Shown here piece after piece: positions 1 to 9,008 of a stretch of DNA of 64,000 nt (position 1 is its first letter; each line of letters begins with the position of its first letter). Origin of the DNA: Alphaproteobacteria bacterium (GTDB taxonomy: Bacteria > Pseudomonadota > Alphaproteobacteria > CACIAM-22H2); NCBI GenBank assembly GCA_017308135.1, contig JAFKFM010000014.1:1-64000 (forward strand), in the 5' to 3' direction. Position numbers and translations under genes: made by a program. The notes below the pieces were generated by a model. It was not told where the DNA came from, searched no databases, and saw only the letters and a program-made list of their open reading frames with translations.

Positions 1-477
1 GTGACCATCGGACCGCTGATCAACATGGCGGCGGTGGAGAAGGTCGAGGAGCATATCAACGACGCCAAGTCCAAGGGCGCGAAGGTCGCGGTCGGCGGGC
101 ACCGCCATGCGCTCGGCCACACATTCTACGAGCCGACGGTGCTGACCGGCACGACGCCGGACATGCTGATCTTCCGCGAGGAAACCTTCGGCCCGGTTGC
201 GCCGGTGTTCCGCTTCACGACGGAAGAGGAGGCCATCACGCTGGCCAATGACACCGAGTTCGGCCTCGCCGCCTATTTCTATGGCCGCGACATCGGCCGG
301 GTCTGGCGCGTTGCCGAGGCGCTTGAATACGGCATGGTCGGCATCAACGAGGGCATCATCTCGACCGAGATCGCGCCGTTCGGCGGCGTGAAGGAAAGCG
401 GCAATGGCCGCGAGGGCTCGAAGTACGGCATCGAGGACTATCTCGAGATCAAGTACCTCTGCATGGGCGGGATCTAG
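1..477 (+). CDS. gabD: Aldehyde dehydrogenase, succinate-semialdehyde type, C-terminal part
   Basis: This is the last ~158 residues of a cytoplasmic NAD(P)-dependent aldehyde dehydrogenase. It most resembles succinate-semialdehyde dehydrogenase, which makes succinate. The left edge of the window cuts the gene: the frame is open from base 1 and most of the protein, including the coenzyme-binding domain and the usual catalytic-Cys segment, lies upstream, so the GTG at base 1 is not taken as the start. Visible family marks are EETFGPVAP near residue 60 and the C-terminal APFGGVKESGNGREGS stretch, which is typical of GabD. Another aldehyde dehydrogenase of the same superfamily cannot be excluded. 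About 147 bp separate it from the LacI-type gene, so it is probably not part of the next operon. Confidence 0.85.
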   Translation: MTIGPLINMAAVEKVEEHINDAKSKGAKVAVGGHRHALGHTFYEPTVLTGTTPDMLIFREETFGPVAPVFRFTTEEEAITLANDTEFGLAAYFYGRDIGRVWRVAEALEYGMVGINEGIISTEIAPFGGVKESGNGREGSKYGIEDYLEIKYLCMGGI

Positions 478-624
478 GTCTTCGCGGGCGATGCCCTGAC
501 GCATTAGGATTTGTTCACTGCGATCCAACAGCGGTGCGGATGCCGTCACGCGTATGATGGTGTTCTTGCTTCGCGAGGCTCTGTCCACTAGGTTTGCCAT
601 CGTTGCAACCGGCGGTATATCCTC

Positions 625-1626
625 ATGAGATCGCGATTGACCGATGTCGCCCGCATGGCTGGCGTGGATGTATCCACGGCATCGCGCGTGCTTCGGGGCG
701 AGGCGACCCAGCGTATCCGGGAGGAAACCCGCAAGCGCATTCTTGAAAGCGCGCGCAGCCTCGATTATTCGCCGAATGCGCTGGCCCAGGGATTGCGGAC
801 GGCGCGCAGCCGGACTCTCGGCTTGATCGTGCCGCAGCTCGACAACCCGGTCTTCTCATCGGCGATCCGCGGCGCGGAGAAGTCGGCGGCGAAGCATGAC
901 TATTCGCTGCTCATTGCCCATCGTGAGTCCGGCGCGACCGACGCGGTCTATCATCGCCTGTCGCATGGCAACCGTGCCGATGGACTTCTGGTCGCCAGTC
1001 TCGACGACGATGGGCTGTTGCGCGAAGAACTCGAGGCGACCCACACGCCGTTCGTGCTGCTCAATCGCCAGTTGCCCGGCAGTCCGTATTGCGTAGTGCT
1101 GGACAGCCGCGCCGCTGCGACGATCGCCGTCGATCATCTCGCCGGGATGGGGCACCGACGGATCGCGCATCTGGCCGGACGTCCCGGCGGTTTCAACGCG
1201 GGCGAGCGTCTGGCCGGCTATCGTGATGGACTGGAGCGCCACGGCATTGCCTTCGATCCTGATCTTGTGGCTGTCGCCGGATACACGGCGGAGGGCGGTG
1301 CGGCTGCGATGCGAAGCCTGCTCGCGCAGAAGCCGACGGCGGTGCTCGGCGCTACGCTCGTGACTGCGGCTGGCGCCATGGCCGTGCTGCATGAAGCGGG
1401 CTTGCAAATCCCGGGCGATGTTTCGGTAATCGGTTTGCACGATGCGCCAGTGGCGACGATGCTTTATCCACAACTGACGTCGGTGAAAATGCCAACGGAA
1501 CTGATGGGCGAACTTGCGTCCGATCTGCTGATCGATCTTCTGAATGGCGGCACGCCTCAGCCCGTCGCTCCGCTACCGCCCGACGGGCTCATCGCCCGCG
1601 CATCTACAGGTCCCGTCCGCCGCTAA
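625..1626 (+). CDS. LacI-family transcriptional regulator
   Basis: A 333-residue protein of normal LacI/GalR length. Residues ~4-50 form the DNA-binding HTH and hinge helix (LTDVARMAGVDVSTASRVLRG). Residues ~62-325 look like the periplasmic-binding-protein-like sensor domain (LGLIVPQLDNPVFSSAI, then the GHRRIAHLAG block). The family usually represses transport and catabolic genes and releases DNA when a sugar or polyol binds. The gene lies just upstream of, and in the same direction as, the polyol-type operon at 1781-10876. A near-perfect palindrome overlaps the likely promoter between them (1659-1672), which makes this protein the natural candidate regulator. The ribosome-binding site before this start is weak. 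The ligand is unknown. Confidence 0.9.
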   Translation: MRSRLTDVARMAGVDVSTASRVLRGEATQRIREETRKRILESARSLDYSPNALAQGLRTARSRTLGLIVPQLDNPVFSSAIRGAEKSAAKHDYSLLIAHRESGATDAVYHRLSHGNRADGLLVASLDDDGLLREELEATHTPFVLLNRQLPGSPYCVVLDSRAAATIAVDHLAGMGHRRIAHLAGRPGGFNAGERLAGYRDGLERHGIAFDPDLVAVAGYTAEGGAAAMRSLLAQKPTAVLGATLVTAAGAMAVLHEAGLQIPGDVSVIGLHDAPVATMLYPQLTSVKMPTELMGELASDLLIDLLNGGTPQPVAPLPPDGLIARASTGPVRR

Positions 1627-1627
1627 A

Positions 1628-1656
1628 TTTAACTTGACCGAGCGTGCAGATTATAC
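1628..1656 (+). promoter_or_regulatory. Candidate sigma-70 promoter of the polyol operon
   Basis: TTTAAC (1628-1633), a 17-bp spacer and TTATAC (1651-1656) form a good -35/-10 pair about 125 bp upstream of the FAD-oxidase start. The hexamers and spacing are seen directly; activity is inferred. A TTGACC at 1634-1639 is a less well spaced alternative -35. Confidence 0.45.
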
Positions 1657-1658
1657 GA

Positions 1659-1672
1659 CGTTTGAACAAACG
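1659..1672. promoter_or_regulatory. Palindromic operator, probably for the LacI-type regulator
   Basis: CGTTTG-AA-CAAACG is a perfect 14-bp inverted repeat that begins 2 bp after the proposed -10 box. This position would block transcription when bound. A second partial copy, TTTGAAC, lies at 1690-1696. LacI-family operators are typically even-length palindromes of about this size. Assignment to the product of 625-1626 is inferred from position. Confidence 0.5.
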
Positions 1673-1780
1673 ATTGTGCAAGGGTTGTTTTTGAACCTGC
1701 TGCCAATCGCAGAAAATGAAGTCATTGAGGGGAGTACGTCGAGTGAGTCTGGCGACTTTGGCCTCTGAAACGAGGCTGTC

Positions 1781-3259
1781 ATGACCGCAACCCTTGCCGC
1801 AGTTCGCAGTGCCGATCGGATCGACGAGAATCTGGCCTCGGCTTTCGGCGCCATCGTCGGCGACGCGAATGTTCTGACGTCCTTTGATGAGCGGCTCGGC
1901 TATTCGCGCGATCGTCTCCCGTTTGCAGTGTTCCGCGAGCGCGCCGGCGAAATCGCCGGTGTCGTCCCGCGTCTTGTCGTTCGTCCCGCGAACGAGGATG
2001 AAGTTATTCGCGCTGTGCAGGTTGCAAAAGCGCGCAAGGTTGCCGTGATTCCGTATGGCAATGGCTCCGGCGTGCTCGGCGGCGCCATTCCGCTCGGCGG
2101 CGAGATCATGGTGGACACGCGCCGGCTGGACAAGATCGTCTCGATCAACCCAACCGATGCGATGGTGACCGTACAGGCGGGAATGAATGGCGCTGAGTTC
2201 GAGCGCCAGCTCAACGATGCAGGCTACACCACAGGGCATCTGCCGCAGTCGCTTGAAATTTCAACTGTCGGTGGCTGGCTCGCCTGCCGCGGCGGTGGTC
2301 AGTTGAGCAGCCGCTACGGCAAGATCGAAGACATCGTGGTCGGTCTCAAGGCTGTGCTGCCGGATGGCACCCCGCTCGAAGTGCGTCCCGTGGCGCGTCG
2401 CTCGGTCGGTCCGTCGATCCGCGACCTGATGATCGGCAGCGAAGGCACGCTCGGCATCATCACCGAAGCTACGCTGCGTATTTTCAAGAAGCCCGAGATT
2501 GAACGCGGCGTCGTGCTGGCGTTTCCGACCATGCAGGCGGCGCTCGATAGCGCGCGTCTCATCATGCAGGCGGAAATCCGTCCGTCGATCGTGCGGCTTT
2601 ATGACCGCGTCGAGAGCGACGAGCGCACCAAGGATATTGACCTGTTCAGAACCAAGCCGTTTCTGGCGGTGCTGCAGTTCATCGGTAGCGAGCCGATGGT
2701 GTCGGCCGAGCAGGATGCGGCGCTCGCCATCGCCAAGGCGCAGGGCGGCGAGATCGCTCCGGAGGGGCCCTATCTGCACTGGAAGCAGAATCGTTACGTC
2801 GCCTATTCGCAGAAGTGGCACGAGGCCGGCTATTTCAACGATACGATCGAAGTGACGGGCAACTGGTCGGCACTTCCCAAGATGTATGATGCCATCGCGA
2901 AAGCAGTGCGGGCGATTTATCCCGGCGTGCATTTCGGTGCGCACTGGTCGCACGTTTATCCCGAGGGCGCGTGTCAGTACATGACGGTGCGCTTGCCGCC
3001 GATGCCGGAAGCCGAGGCGCTGCCGCTGCACCAGAAGCTGTGGGATGCCGTGGAGGCCTTGACGCTCGATCACGGCGGTTCGATTGCGCATCACCACGGT
3101 GCAGGGCTGTTCCGCAATCCATGGATGCAGCGTGAACTGGGCTCTGGGCTCGGGGTTCTGCAGGCCATAAAAGATGCGATCGATCCGGACAATCTGTTCA
3201 ATCCGGGCAAGATCGGCCTGCGCGCCAGCGCGAACGCGAAAGACATTCGCCGTGATTGA
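1781..3259 (+). CDS. FAD-binding oxidoreductase, alkyl-DHAP-synthase/D-lactate-dehydrogenase-like
   Basis: A 492-residue flavoprotein with an N-terminal PCMH-type FAD-binding domain (~residues 60-240, with VIPYGNGSG as part of the nucleotide-binding loop) and a C-terminal FAD-oxidase cap (~260-480). The SIAHHHGAG segment near residue 435 is the histidine-rich motif typical of alkyl-dihydroxyacetonephosphate-synthase-like members, and DPDNLFNPGKIG closes the protein as in the wider glycolate-oxidase/D-lactate-dehydrogenase family. It probably oxidises a hydroxy-acid or polyol derivative. It is first in an operon with a FGGY kinase, a carbohydrate importer, an SDR and a GldA-like enzyme. The start is preceded by an ACGAGG ribosome-binding site. 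The exact substrate is unknown. Confidence 0.85.
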   Translation: MTATLAAVRSADRIDENLASAFGAIVGDANVLTSFDERLGYSRDRLPFAVFRERAGEIAGVVPRLVVRPANEDEVIRAVQVAKARKVAVIPYGNGSGVLGGAIPLGGEIMVDTRRLDKIVSINPTDAMVTVQAGMNGAEFERQLNDAGYTTGHLPQSLEISTVGGWLACRGGGQLSSRYGKIEDIVVGLKAVLPDGTPLEVRPVARRSVGPSIRDLMIGSEGTLGIITEATLRIFKKPEIERGVVLAFPTMQAALDSARLIMQAEIRPSIVRLYDRVESDERTKDIDLFRTKPFLAVLQFIGSEPMVSAEQDAALAIAKAQGGEIAPEGPYLHWKQNRYVAYSQKWHEAGYFNDTIEVTGNWSALPKMYDAIAKAVRAIYPGVHFGAHWSHVYPEGACQYMTVRLPPMPEAEALPLHQKLWDAVEALTLDHGGSIAHHHGAGLFRNPWMQRELGSGLGVLQAIKDAIDPDNLFNPGKIGLRASANAKDIRRD

Positions 3260-3300
3260 CAGGGCGCGCATGCGCGTTGTGATCGGGAAGGGCGTGCGTC

Positions 3301-4827
3301 ATGGCTGCGTCTGAATCCCTGCTGGTCGGTATCGATCTTGGCGCCGGCTCGCTGAAGATCAGCATTATCACGGACGACGGCGCGCTGGTCAGCGAAGCGT
3401 CTGCGCCGGTCGCGACGATGTTGCCTCATCCCGGTTGGAGCGAGCAGGATCCGGAAAGCTGGTGGATCGCCGCATGCGACGCGCTGCGTCGTGGTTTGAA
3501 GGCGTCCGGCCGTCCGGCATCCGATGTAGCTGCGATTTCATTTTCCGCCGGCGCGCATACGCAGGTGCTGGTAGATGCCGATGGGCATGTGATCCGTCCG
3601 GCGATTCTCTGGAATGACCAGCGCAGCCGGCAGGAGACGCAGGAGCTGCGTGACCAGGCCGATGCGCGCATTCTCGACATCGGCGCCAATCGCGCCAATC
3701 CGACATGGACGCTGCCGCAGATGCTGTGGCTGCGCAAGCATGAGCCGGAATCCTTCGCTCGTGTGAAGCGCCTGTACGTCGCGAAAGACTGGCTGCGGGC
3801 GCAGTTCACCGGCACGTGGGAAACCGACACCATCGACGCGCTTGGCACGCTGATGCTGGATGCACGCAGCGCCGAATGGTCGAAAGAACTTTGCGACATG
3901 ATCGGCTGGCCGATGGCGACATTGCCGCCGATCGTGAAGCCCACCGCCGTCGTCGGCAAGGTGACCGCGCGCGCCGCACAGGCGACAGGTCTGGCCGAGG
4001 GCACGCCGGTGGTATGCGGCACGTCGGACACCGCGGCTGAAACGTTTGGCGCGGGAATGGTGCGCGAAGGCATGGGCGTCGTGAAATTGGCAACCGCTGC
4101 GACCGTCAGCGTGCTGTCGCCGAAGTCCCATCCGGATTTCTCGCTGATCAATTATTACCACGTCGTGCCGGACCACTGGTATGTCATCGCCGCCACCAAT
4201 TCCTGCGCCTCGGCGCACAAGTGGCTGCGCGACACGTTCTTCCGCCGCGACGGCGAGGACGGCAGCGCCGTGTTCGATGCCATGGATGCCAAGGCTGCCG
4301 CGGTTAATCCCGGCTCGGAGGGGCTGTTCTTCCATCCCTATCTGAACGGCGAACGCAGCCCTTACTGGGATCCGCTCCTGCGTGCTGATTTTGTTGGCGC
4401 GGGATTCAATCATGGCCCAGGTCATTTCGTCCGCGCGCTCTACGAAGGTGTCGCCTATTCGCTGCGCGATTGCCTCGAGGTGATGAAGGCCAAGGGGCTC
4501 GGCTTTTCGTCCGCGCGCCTGACCGGCGGAGGCGCGCGCAGCGCCCTGTGGCGGCAAATCGTTGCCGACGTTTTGAATATCACCGTCGAATTGCCTGCAG
4601 TCGCGGATGCTTCTTATGGAGCGGCGTTGCTCGCCGGTGTCGGCATCGGCGTCTTCAAGGACGAGCGGGCTGCGGCGGGCGTCATCCAGATCGTATCGCG
4701 GGCGACGCCGGATCCGGCGCGCGCGGCGGTTTATGACAAAGGCTTTCCCATCTATCGCGACATTCAGGCGGCGCTTGCGCCCATCAACCATCGCATCCAC
4801 GATTTTGTGGCCGCTCAGGGCAAGTAG
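3301..4827 (+). CDS. FGGY-family carbohydrate kinase (xylulokinase-like)
   Basis: A 508-residue cytoplasmic kinase of normal FGGY length. The N-terminal IDLGAGSLKISI phosphate loop (~residues 11-22) and the TGGGARSALWRQIVADV segment (~407) are hallmarks of the ATP-binding folds. The family phosphorylates sugars or polyols (xylulose, glycerol, ribulose, erythritol) on entry to metabolism. GGGAAGGG upstream supports this start. The gene follows the FAD oxidase after 41 bp and precedes the importer ATPase after only 3 bp, so co-transcription is very likely. The substrate cannot be read from sequence; the neighbours suggest a polyol or a ketose made from one. Confidence 0.9.
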   Translation: MAASESLLVGIDLGAGSLKISIITDDGALVSEASAPVATMLPHPGWSEQDPESWWIAACDALRRGLKASGRPASDVAAISFSAGAHTQVLVDADGHVIRPAILWNDQRSRQETQELRDQADARILDIGANRANPTWTLPQMLWLRKHEPESFARVKRLYVAKDWLRAQFTGTWETDTIDALGTLMLDARSAEWSKELCDMIGWPMATLPPIVKPTAVVGKVTARAAQATGLAEGTPVVCGTSDTAAETFGAGMVREGMGVVKLATAATVSVLSPKSHPDFSLINYYHVVPDHWYVIAATNSCASAHKWLRDTFFRRDGEDGSAVFDAMDAKAAAVNPGSEGLFFHPYLNGERSPYWDPLLRADFVGAGFNHGPGHFVRALYEGVAYSLRDCLEVMKAKGLGFSSARLTGGGARSALWRQIVADVLNITVELPAVADASYGAALLAGVGIGVFKDERAAAGVIQIVSRATPDPARAAVYDKGFPIYRDIQAALAPINHRIHDFVAAQGK

Positions 4828-4830
4828 CGC

Positions 4831-5883
4831 ATGTCAGAGATCAGGCTCGAAAAGGTTCGCAAGGCATATGGTCCGGTGGTCGCCGTTCATGGCGTCGATC
4901 TGACGATTCGCGATGGTGAGTTCGTGGTGTTTCTCGGCCCGTCGGGCTGCGGCAAATCCACGACATTGCGCATGCTCGCCGGTCTTGAGGAGATCACGTC
5001 CGGCAAGATTTTCATCGGCGACCGCGATGTTACCGCGCTGGAGCCGAAAGACCGTAACATCGCGATGGTGTTCCAGAACTACGCGCTCTATCCGCATAAG
5101 ACGATCTACGAAAACCTCGCGTTCGGCCTGCGGATGCGGAAGATGGACCCGGCGCAGATCGACGATCGGGTGCAGCGCGCCGCGAAGATGCTGGGTCTGG
5201 ACGAATATCTGAAGCGCAAGCCGAAGCAGCTCTCTGGCGGCCAGATGCAGCGCGTGGCGCTTGGCCGCGCGCTGGTGCGCGATCCGGAAGTGTTCCTGCT
5301 CGATGAGCCGCTGTCGAATCTCGATGCCAAGCTGCGCGTGCGTATGCGCGAGGAGATCGCGCGGCTGCATCAGGAGGTCGGCACCAGCATGGTGTATGTG
5401 ACCCACGATCAGGTCGAGGCGATGACCCTCGCCAACCGCATCGTGATCATGCGCGACGGCCACGTTCAGCAGGTCGGCGCGCCGCTCGAAGTTTACGACA
5501 GGCCCACGAACCTCTTTGTGGCCGGTTTCATCGGTTCTCCTGAAATGAATCTGATCGAAGGGCGCGCATCAAACGGATCGTTCGAGAGCGGTGCGTTGCG
5601 GATCACGCTGCCCGAACAGTATCGGGCAGTTAACGAAGAAGCCGTGCTCGGCATTCGCCCGGAGCATCTCTCCATCGGCGAAGGGCCGGATGCGCTTTCG
5701 TTCGATGTCAGCGTGGTGGAGCAACTCGGTGCCCAGACGCTCGGCATTGGTGAGGTGAGTGGTGCGCGTCTGCGCATTCTGACAGATCGCGTCGACAACT
5801 GGTCGCACGGTCAGCGAATTCCCGTCCGGCTCAATGCCGGGCGGCTCCATCTGTTCTCGAAAGCGACGGGACAGCGTTTCTAG
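4831..5883 (+). CDS. Carbohydrate ABC transporter ATPase (UgpC/MsmK/MalK type)
   Basis: A 350-residue ATPase with all core motifs: Walker A GPSGCGKST (~36-44), signature LSGGQMQR (~134) and Walker B VFLLDEPLSNLD (~155), followed by a C-terminal TOBE-type regulatory domain (~235-350), as in MalK/UgpC. It powers import by the binding protein and two permeases encoded downstream. The gene is tightly packed between the kinase (3-bp gap) and the binding protein (45-bp gap). The long C-terminal domain is normal for carbohydrate and glycerol-phosphate importers. Confidence 0.93.
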   Translation: MSEIRLEKVRKAYGPVVAVHGVDLTIRDGEFVVFLGPSGCGKSTTLRMLAGLEEITSGKIFIGDRDVTALEPKDRNIAMVFQNYALYPHKTIYENLAFGLRMRKMDPAQIDDRVQRAAKMLGLDEYLKRKPKQLSGGQMQRVALGRALVRDPEVFLLDEPLSNLDAKLRVRMREEIARLHQEVGTSMVYVTHDQVEAMTLANRIVIMRDGHVQQVGAPLEVYDRPTNLFVAGFIGSPEMNLIEGRASNGSFESGALRITLPEQYRAVNEEAVLGIRPEHLSIGEGPDALSFDVSVVEQLGAQTLGIGEVSGARLRILTDRVDNWSHGQRIPVRLNAGRLHLFSKATGQRF

Positions 5884-5928
5884 ACGGCCAATAAATCAGA
5901 ACGAACCTTCAAAAAGGGGAGAGTTGCC

Positions 5929-7248
5929 ATGGGAGTGAAGGAAATGGCTAAGAACGGAATAGATCGCCGCACGCTCATCAAGGGCGCAGGTGCGGGCCTT
6001 GCTGCGACCACGCTCGGAGCCCCGGCAGTCTGGGGACAGGGCAAGAAGACGATCCGCTTTCTCAACACCGAAACATCGATCGATAGCATTCGCGCGCTGA
6101 AAGTGGCCTGCGCCGAATACGAGCGGATGACTGGTACGCACGTCATCGTGGACTCGGTTCCGCTCGATGACGCCTTCACCAAGGTGACGACCTCGCTACG
6201 CGGTGGCCAGCCTTACGACATCGCGACCTTCGCGTTTGTCGGTCATGTCCTGCTGCTGCAGGCTGAAGGCCACCTGATGCCGCTGACCGAACTGACCAGC
6301 AAGCACAAGTGGGGCCCGAAGATCCTGTTTCCGATCAAGGGCGAAACCTACTGGTATCCTTACGATTACAACCTCGCCTGGATTTACTATCGCAAGGACC
6401 TCTACGAGAAGAAGGGTCTCAGCGTTCCCAAGACCTGGGCCGAGATGCTGAAGAACTCGCAGGCGTTGAACGAAGACGGCCGCTCCGGTTCGCTGTTCCC
6501 GATCGGCAGCAACGGCGCGACCAACTGGCTGTCGCCCGGCTTCATGTGGGCCGAAGGCGTCAAGCTGTTCGACGACAAGTGGAATGTCGCCATCGACAAC
6601 GCCGCCAATGCGCCGAAGGTCGCCGCCTATCTCGATTTCTTCGCCGATCTGTACAAGACCATGCCGTCGGGCACGAGCCAGGCCAGCTTCGGCGAAGTGC
6701 TGTCCAACTTCTCGTCGGACAAGGTGGCGCACACGGCTTACGCCGGCCGCATCATCGAAGCGCTCGAGCGCACCTCACCGGCCCTCGCGACCAAGTATGG
6801 CATCATGCCGTACATGGACAGCGCCGGTAAGGCGAAAGCCGTCAACCACGGCTATGACGGCTGGGTGGTACTGAAGACTCCGAATTCCAGTGAGTCGATG
6901 AAGTTCATGAAATGGTTCACCGAGAACCAGTACATCAACTTCCTGCACACCGCGCCGCTGCACTTCCAGCCGCCGCGCCTCGACGTTTACGAGGATGCCC
7001 GCTGGCGCGCGCATCCGCTGATCGAGAAGCACAAGGAAGCGGTCGAAACCATGAAGGGCTTCATCGTCGACAAATCGATGATCCTGACCTCTGTCGACAC
7101 CGAAGGTCCGGCGCCGGATCTGCGTCCGGGCAAGGTCTTCGAGGGCTTCGTCATTCCGGAAATGCTGCAGAACCGCATCCTGAAGAACATGCCGGCGGCC
7201 GATTGCGTCAAGGCGGCTGGCGACAAGATGCGCAAGCTCACGGCATAA
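5929..7248 (+). CDS. Extracellular solute-binding protein, carbohydrate (family 1)
   Basis: A 439-residue periplasmic binding protein of the sugar/glycerol-phosphate importer type. The N-terminus carries a twin-arginine signal (DRRTLIKGAGAGLAATTLGA followed by PAVWG), so it is likely exported folded by Tat. The mature part has the usual layout with aromatic-rich ligand-contact regions (YWYPYDYNLAWIYY). An AAAAGGGGAG ribosome-binding site sits before the ATG at 5929; an ATG at 5944 is a possible alternative. A strong hairpin follows the stop, which often lets the binding protein be made in excess over the permeases. Confidence 0.9.
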   Translation: MGVKEMAKNGIDRRTLIKGAGAGLAATTLGAPAVWGQGKKTIRFLNTETSIDSIRALKVACAEYERMTGTHVIVDSVPLDDAFTKVTTSLRGGQPYDIATFAFVGHVLLLQAEGHLMPLTELTSKHKWGPKILFPIKGETYWYPYDYNLAWIYYRKDLYEKKGLSVPKTWAEMLKNSQALNEDGRSGSLFPIGSNGATNWLSPGFMWAEGVKLFDDKWNVAIDNAANAPKVAAYLDFFADLYKTMPSGTSQASFGEVLSNFSSDKVAHTAYAGRIIEALERTSPALATKYGIMPYMDSAGKAKAVNHGYDGWVVLKTPNSSESMKFMKWFTENQYINFLHTAPLHFQPPRLDVYEDARWRAHPLIEKHKEAVETMKGFIVDKSMILTSVDTEGPAPDLRPGKVFEGFVIPEMLQNRILKNMPAADCVKAAGDKMRKLTA

Positions 7249-7266
7249 CACCGCACCTGCCAACTG

Positions 7267-7295
7267 CCCGGCCGGTTCATCCGGCCGGGTATTTT
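7267..7295 (+). terminator. Intra-operon hairpin with T-rich tail (partial terminator)
   Basis: CCCGGCCGG (7267-7275) and CCGGCCGGG (7281-7289) form a perfect 9-bp stem with a TTCAT loop, followed by TATTTT. It lies between the binding-protein stop and the first permease start. It probably terminates part of the transcripts or protects the upstream message from 3' decay. Confidence 0.75.
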
Positions 7296-7303
7296 CCGAA
7301 AGC

Positions 7304-8170
7304 ATGAAGTTGAGTTCAAAGGCGACGATATACACCTTCCTGGTGATCGGCTTGCTCGTCACGCTCGCGTTGATCGTGGCGCCGGTGGTCTATGCGATCA
7401 GTCTCAGTTTCTACAAAATGGATTCGTTTGTCGGCGAAGCCAAGTGGATTGGGCTCGACAACTATATCGCCATCGTCAAACTGCCTGAATTCTGGAATGC
7501 TTTGTGGAACGGCGTTGTCTATTCGCTCGGCTCCATCGTTCTTCAGGTGGTGCTGGGCATCGGTTTCGCGCTGATCCTGAACGAGGCGTTTCCGGGCCGG
7601 AATTTCGTGCGCGGCCTCTCGATTCTTCCATACCTGTTGCCCACGGTGGTCGTCATCCTGACGTTCAAATGGATGGTGGACGGCAGCATCGGCATTATTA
7701 CGCGGACTATCGCCGCACTGGGGCTGCCGCCCGTGAACTGGTTCGAGAGTTCGGGCGCGGCGATGACCTCCACGATCCTGGTCAGCGTCTGGATGTGGAC
7801 GCCTTTCGTCACCACCTGTTTTCTCGCTGCGCTGCAGACCATTCCGGTCTCGCTTTATGAAGCCGCCAAGGTGGATGGCACCACGGCGGTGCAACGTTTC
7901 TTTCACATCACGCTGCCGATGCTGAAGCCGATCCTGACGGTGGTGGTGCTACTGCGCGCGATCTGGATGTTCAACAAGTTCGACGTGATCTGGCTGCTGA
8001 CCAAGGGCGGGCCTGTCGGCGCGACGGAAAACCTCGCGATCCTGTCCTATCGCCACGCCTTTAGCCTATTCGACATCGGCGGCGGTGCGGCGATCGCCAC
8101 CATCTCCTTCGCGATCCTGTCGGTGGCCGTGTTCTTCTATTTCCGCATCTTCCCGCTGGAGGACGATTAA
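7304..8170 (+). CDS. Carbohydrate ABC transporter permease (MalF/UgpA type)
   Basis: A 288-residue inner-membrane permease with about six membrane segments and the EAA loop that docks on the ATPase (EAAKVDGTTAVQRFFHITLP). It forms the channel with the next permease. The two genes touch: the stop ends at 8170, the first base of the next start. The start at 7304 lies just after the intergenic hairpin. The sequence gives no substrate; the operon context points to a polyol or sugar. Confidence 0.92.
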   Translation: MKLSSKATIYTFLVIGLLVTLALIVAPVVYAISLSFYKMDSFVGEAKWIGLDNYIAIVKLPEFWNALWNGVVYSLGSIVLQVVLGIGFALILNEAFPGRNFVRGLSILPYLLPTVVVILTFKWMVDGSIGIITRTIAALGLPPVNWFESSGAAMTSTILVSVWMWTPFVTTCFLAALQTIPVSLYEAAKVDGTTAVQRFFHITLPMLKPILTVVVLLRAIWMFNKFDVIWLLTKGGPVGATENLAILSYRHAFSLFDIGGGAAIATISFAILSVAVFFYFRIFPLEDD

Positions 8171-9006
8171 TGGCCATTGTCCGCCGTTCGCTTCCGGCCC
8201 GTCTCGGAATCTACATCGCCGCCGCGGTGATCGCGATCTATTCGGCGTTCCCGATCTACTGGATGGTGATCTCGAGTCTGCGTGAGCCGACCAGCTTGCT
8301 CAGCCGCGTCTCGCTGCTGCCGGGCCCTTTCACGTTGGAATACTATTCCAACCTGCTCGAACTCACCGATTATCCGACTCATTTCGTCAACAGCGTCATC
8401 GTAGCGGTGGTCACGGTCGCCGTGACAATGGTTTTCTCGGTGATGATTGCCTATGCGGTCACCCGCCAGCGCATCCGCGGCAAGAAGCTGATTGTCGGCG
8501 CGATGCTCTATGCGTACATGTTTCCGCCGCTGCTGATCGCGATTCCGATGTTCACCATCTTCGCGCAGCTCGGCCTCAGCGACACTCTGACGGGCCTGAT
8601 CGCCTCGCATCTGACGCTGACCCTGCCGCTCGGCGTCTGGTTCCTGTGGGGTTTCTTCAAGGGCATGCCGTTCGAACTGGAAGAAGCCGCGATGGTGGAC
8701 GGCTGCACGCGTCTCGGTGCTTTCGTGCGCGTGGTGCTGCCTTTGTCGCTGCCGGGGCTGATCACGGTCGCGATCTTCTCGTTCCTGCTGTCGTGGACCG
8801 ATTACACTTTCGCGCTGATCATGATCGGAAGCGATGCCAACAAGACGTTGCCGGTGGGACTGGCGTCGATGGTCGGCTCGTTCGATCTGCGCTGGGGTGA
8901 GATCATGGCGGGATCGACGCTGATCGCACTGCCGCTGTTCGCCGCGTTTGCACTGCTGACGCAATATTTCATTCAGGGTCTCGGCGCTGGCGCCGTGAAG
9001 GGCTGA
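8170..9006 (+). CDS. Carbohydrate ABC transporter permease (MalG/UgpE type)
   Basis: A 278-residue permease with six predicted membrane segments and a conserved EAA loop (EEAAMVDGCTRLGAFVRVVL). It is the partner of the preceding permease and overlaps its stop by one base, so translation is probably coupled. It is followed after 2 bp by the SDR gene. This completes an importer of one ATPase, one binding protein and two permeases. Confidence 0.92.
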   Translation: MAIVRRSLPARLGIYIAAAVIAIYSAFPIYWMVISSLREPTSLLSRVSLLPGPFTLEYYSNLLELTDYPTHFVNSVIVAVVTVAVTMVFSVMIAYAVTRQRIRGKKLIVGAMLYAYMFPPLLIAIPMFTIFAQLGLSDTLTGLIASHLTLTLPLGVWFLWGFFKGMPFELEEAAMVDGCTRLGAFVRVVLPLSLPGLITVAIFSFLLSWTDYTFALIMIGSDANKTLPVGLASMVGSFDLRWGEIMAGSTLIALPLFAAFALLTQYFIQGLGAGAVKG

Positions 9007-9008
9007 TC

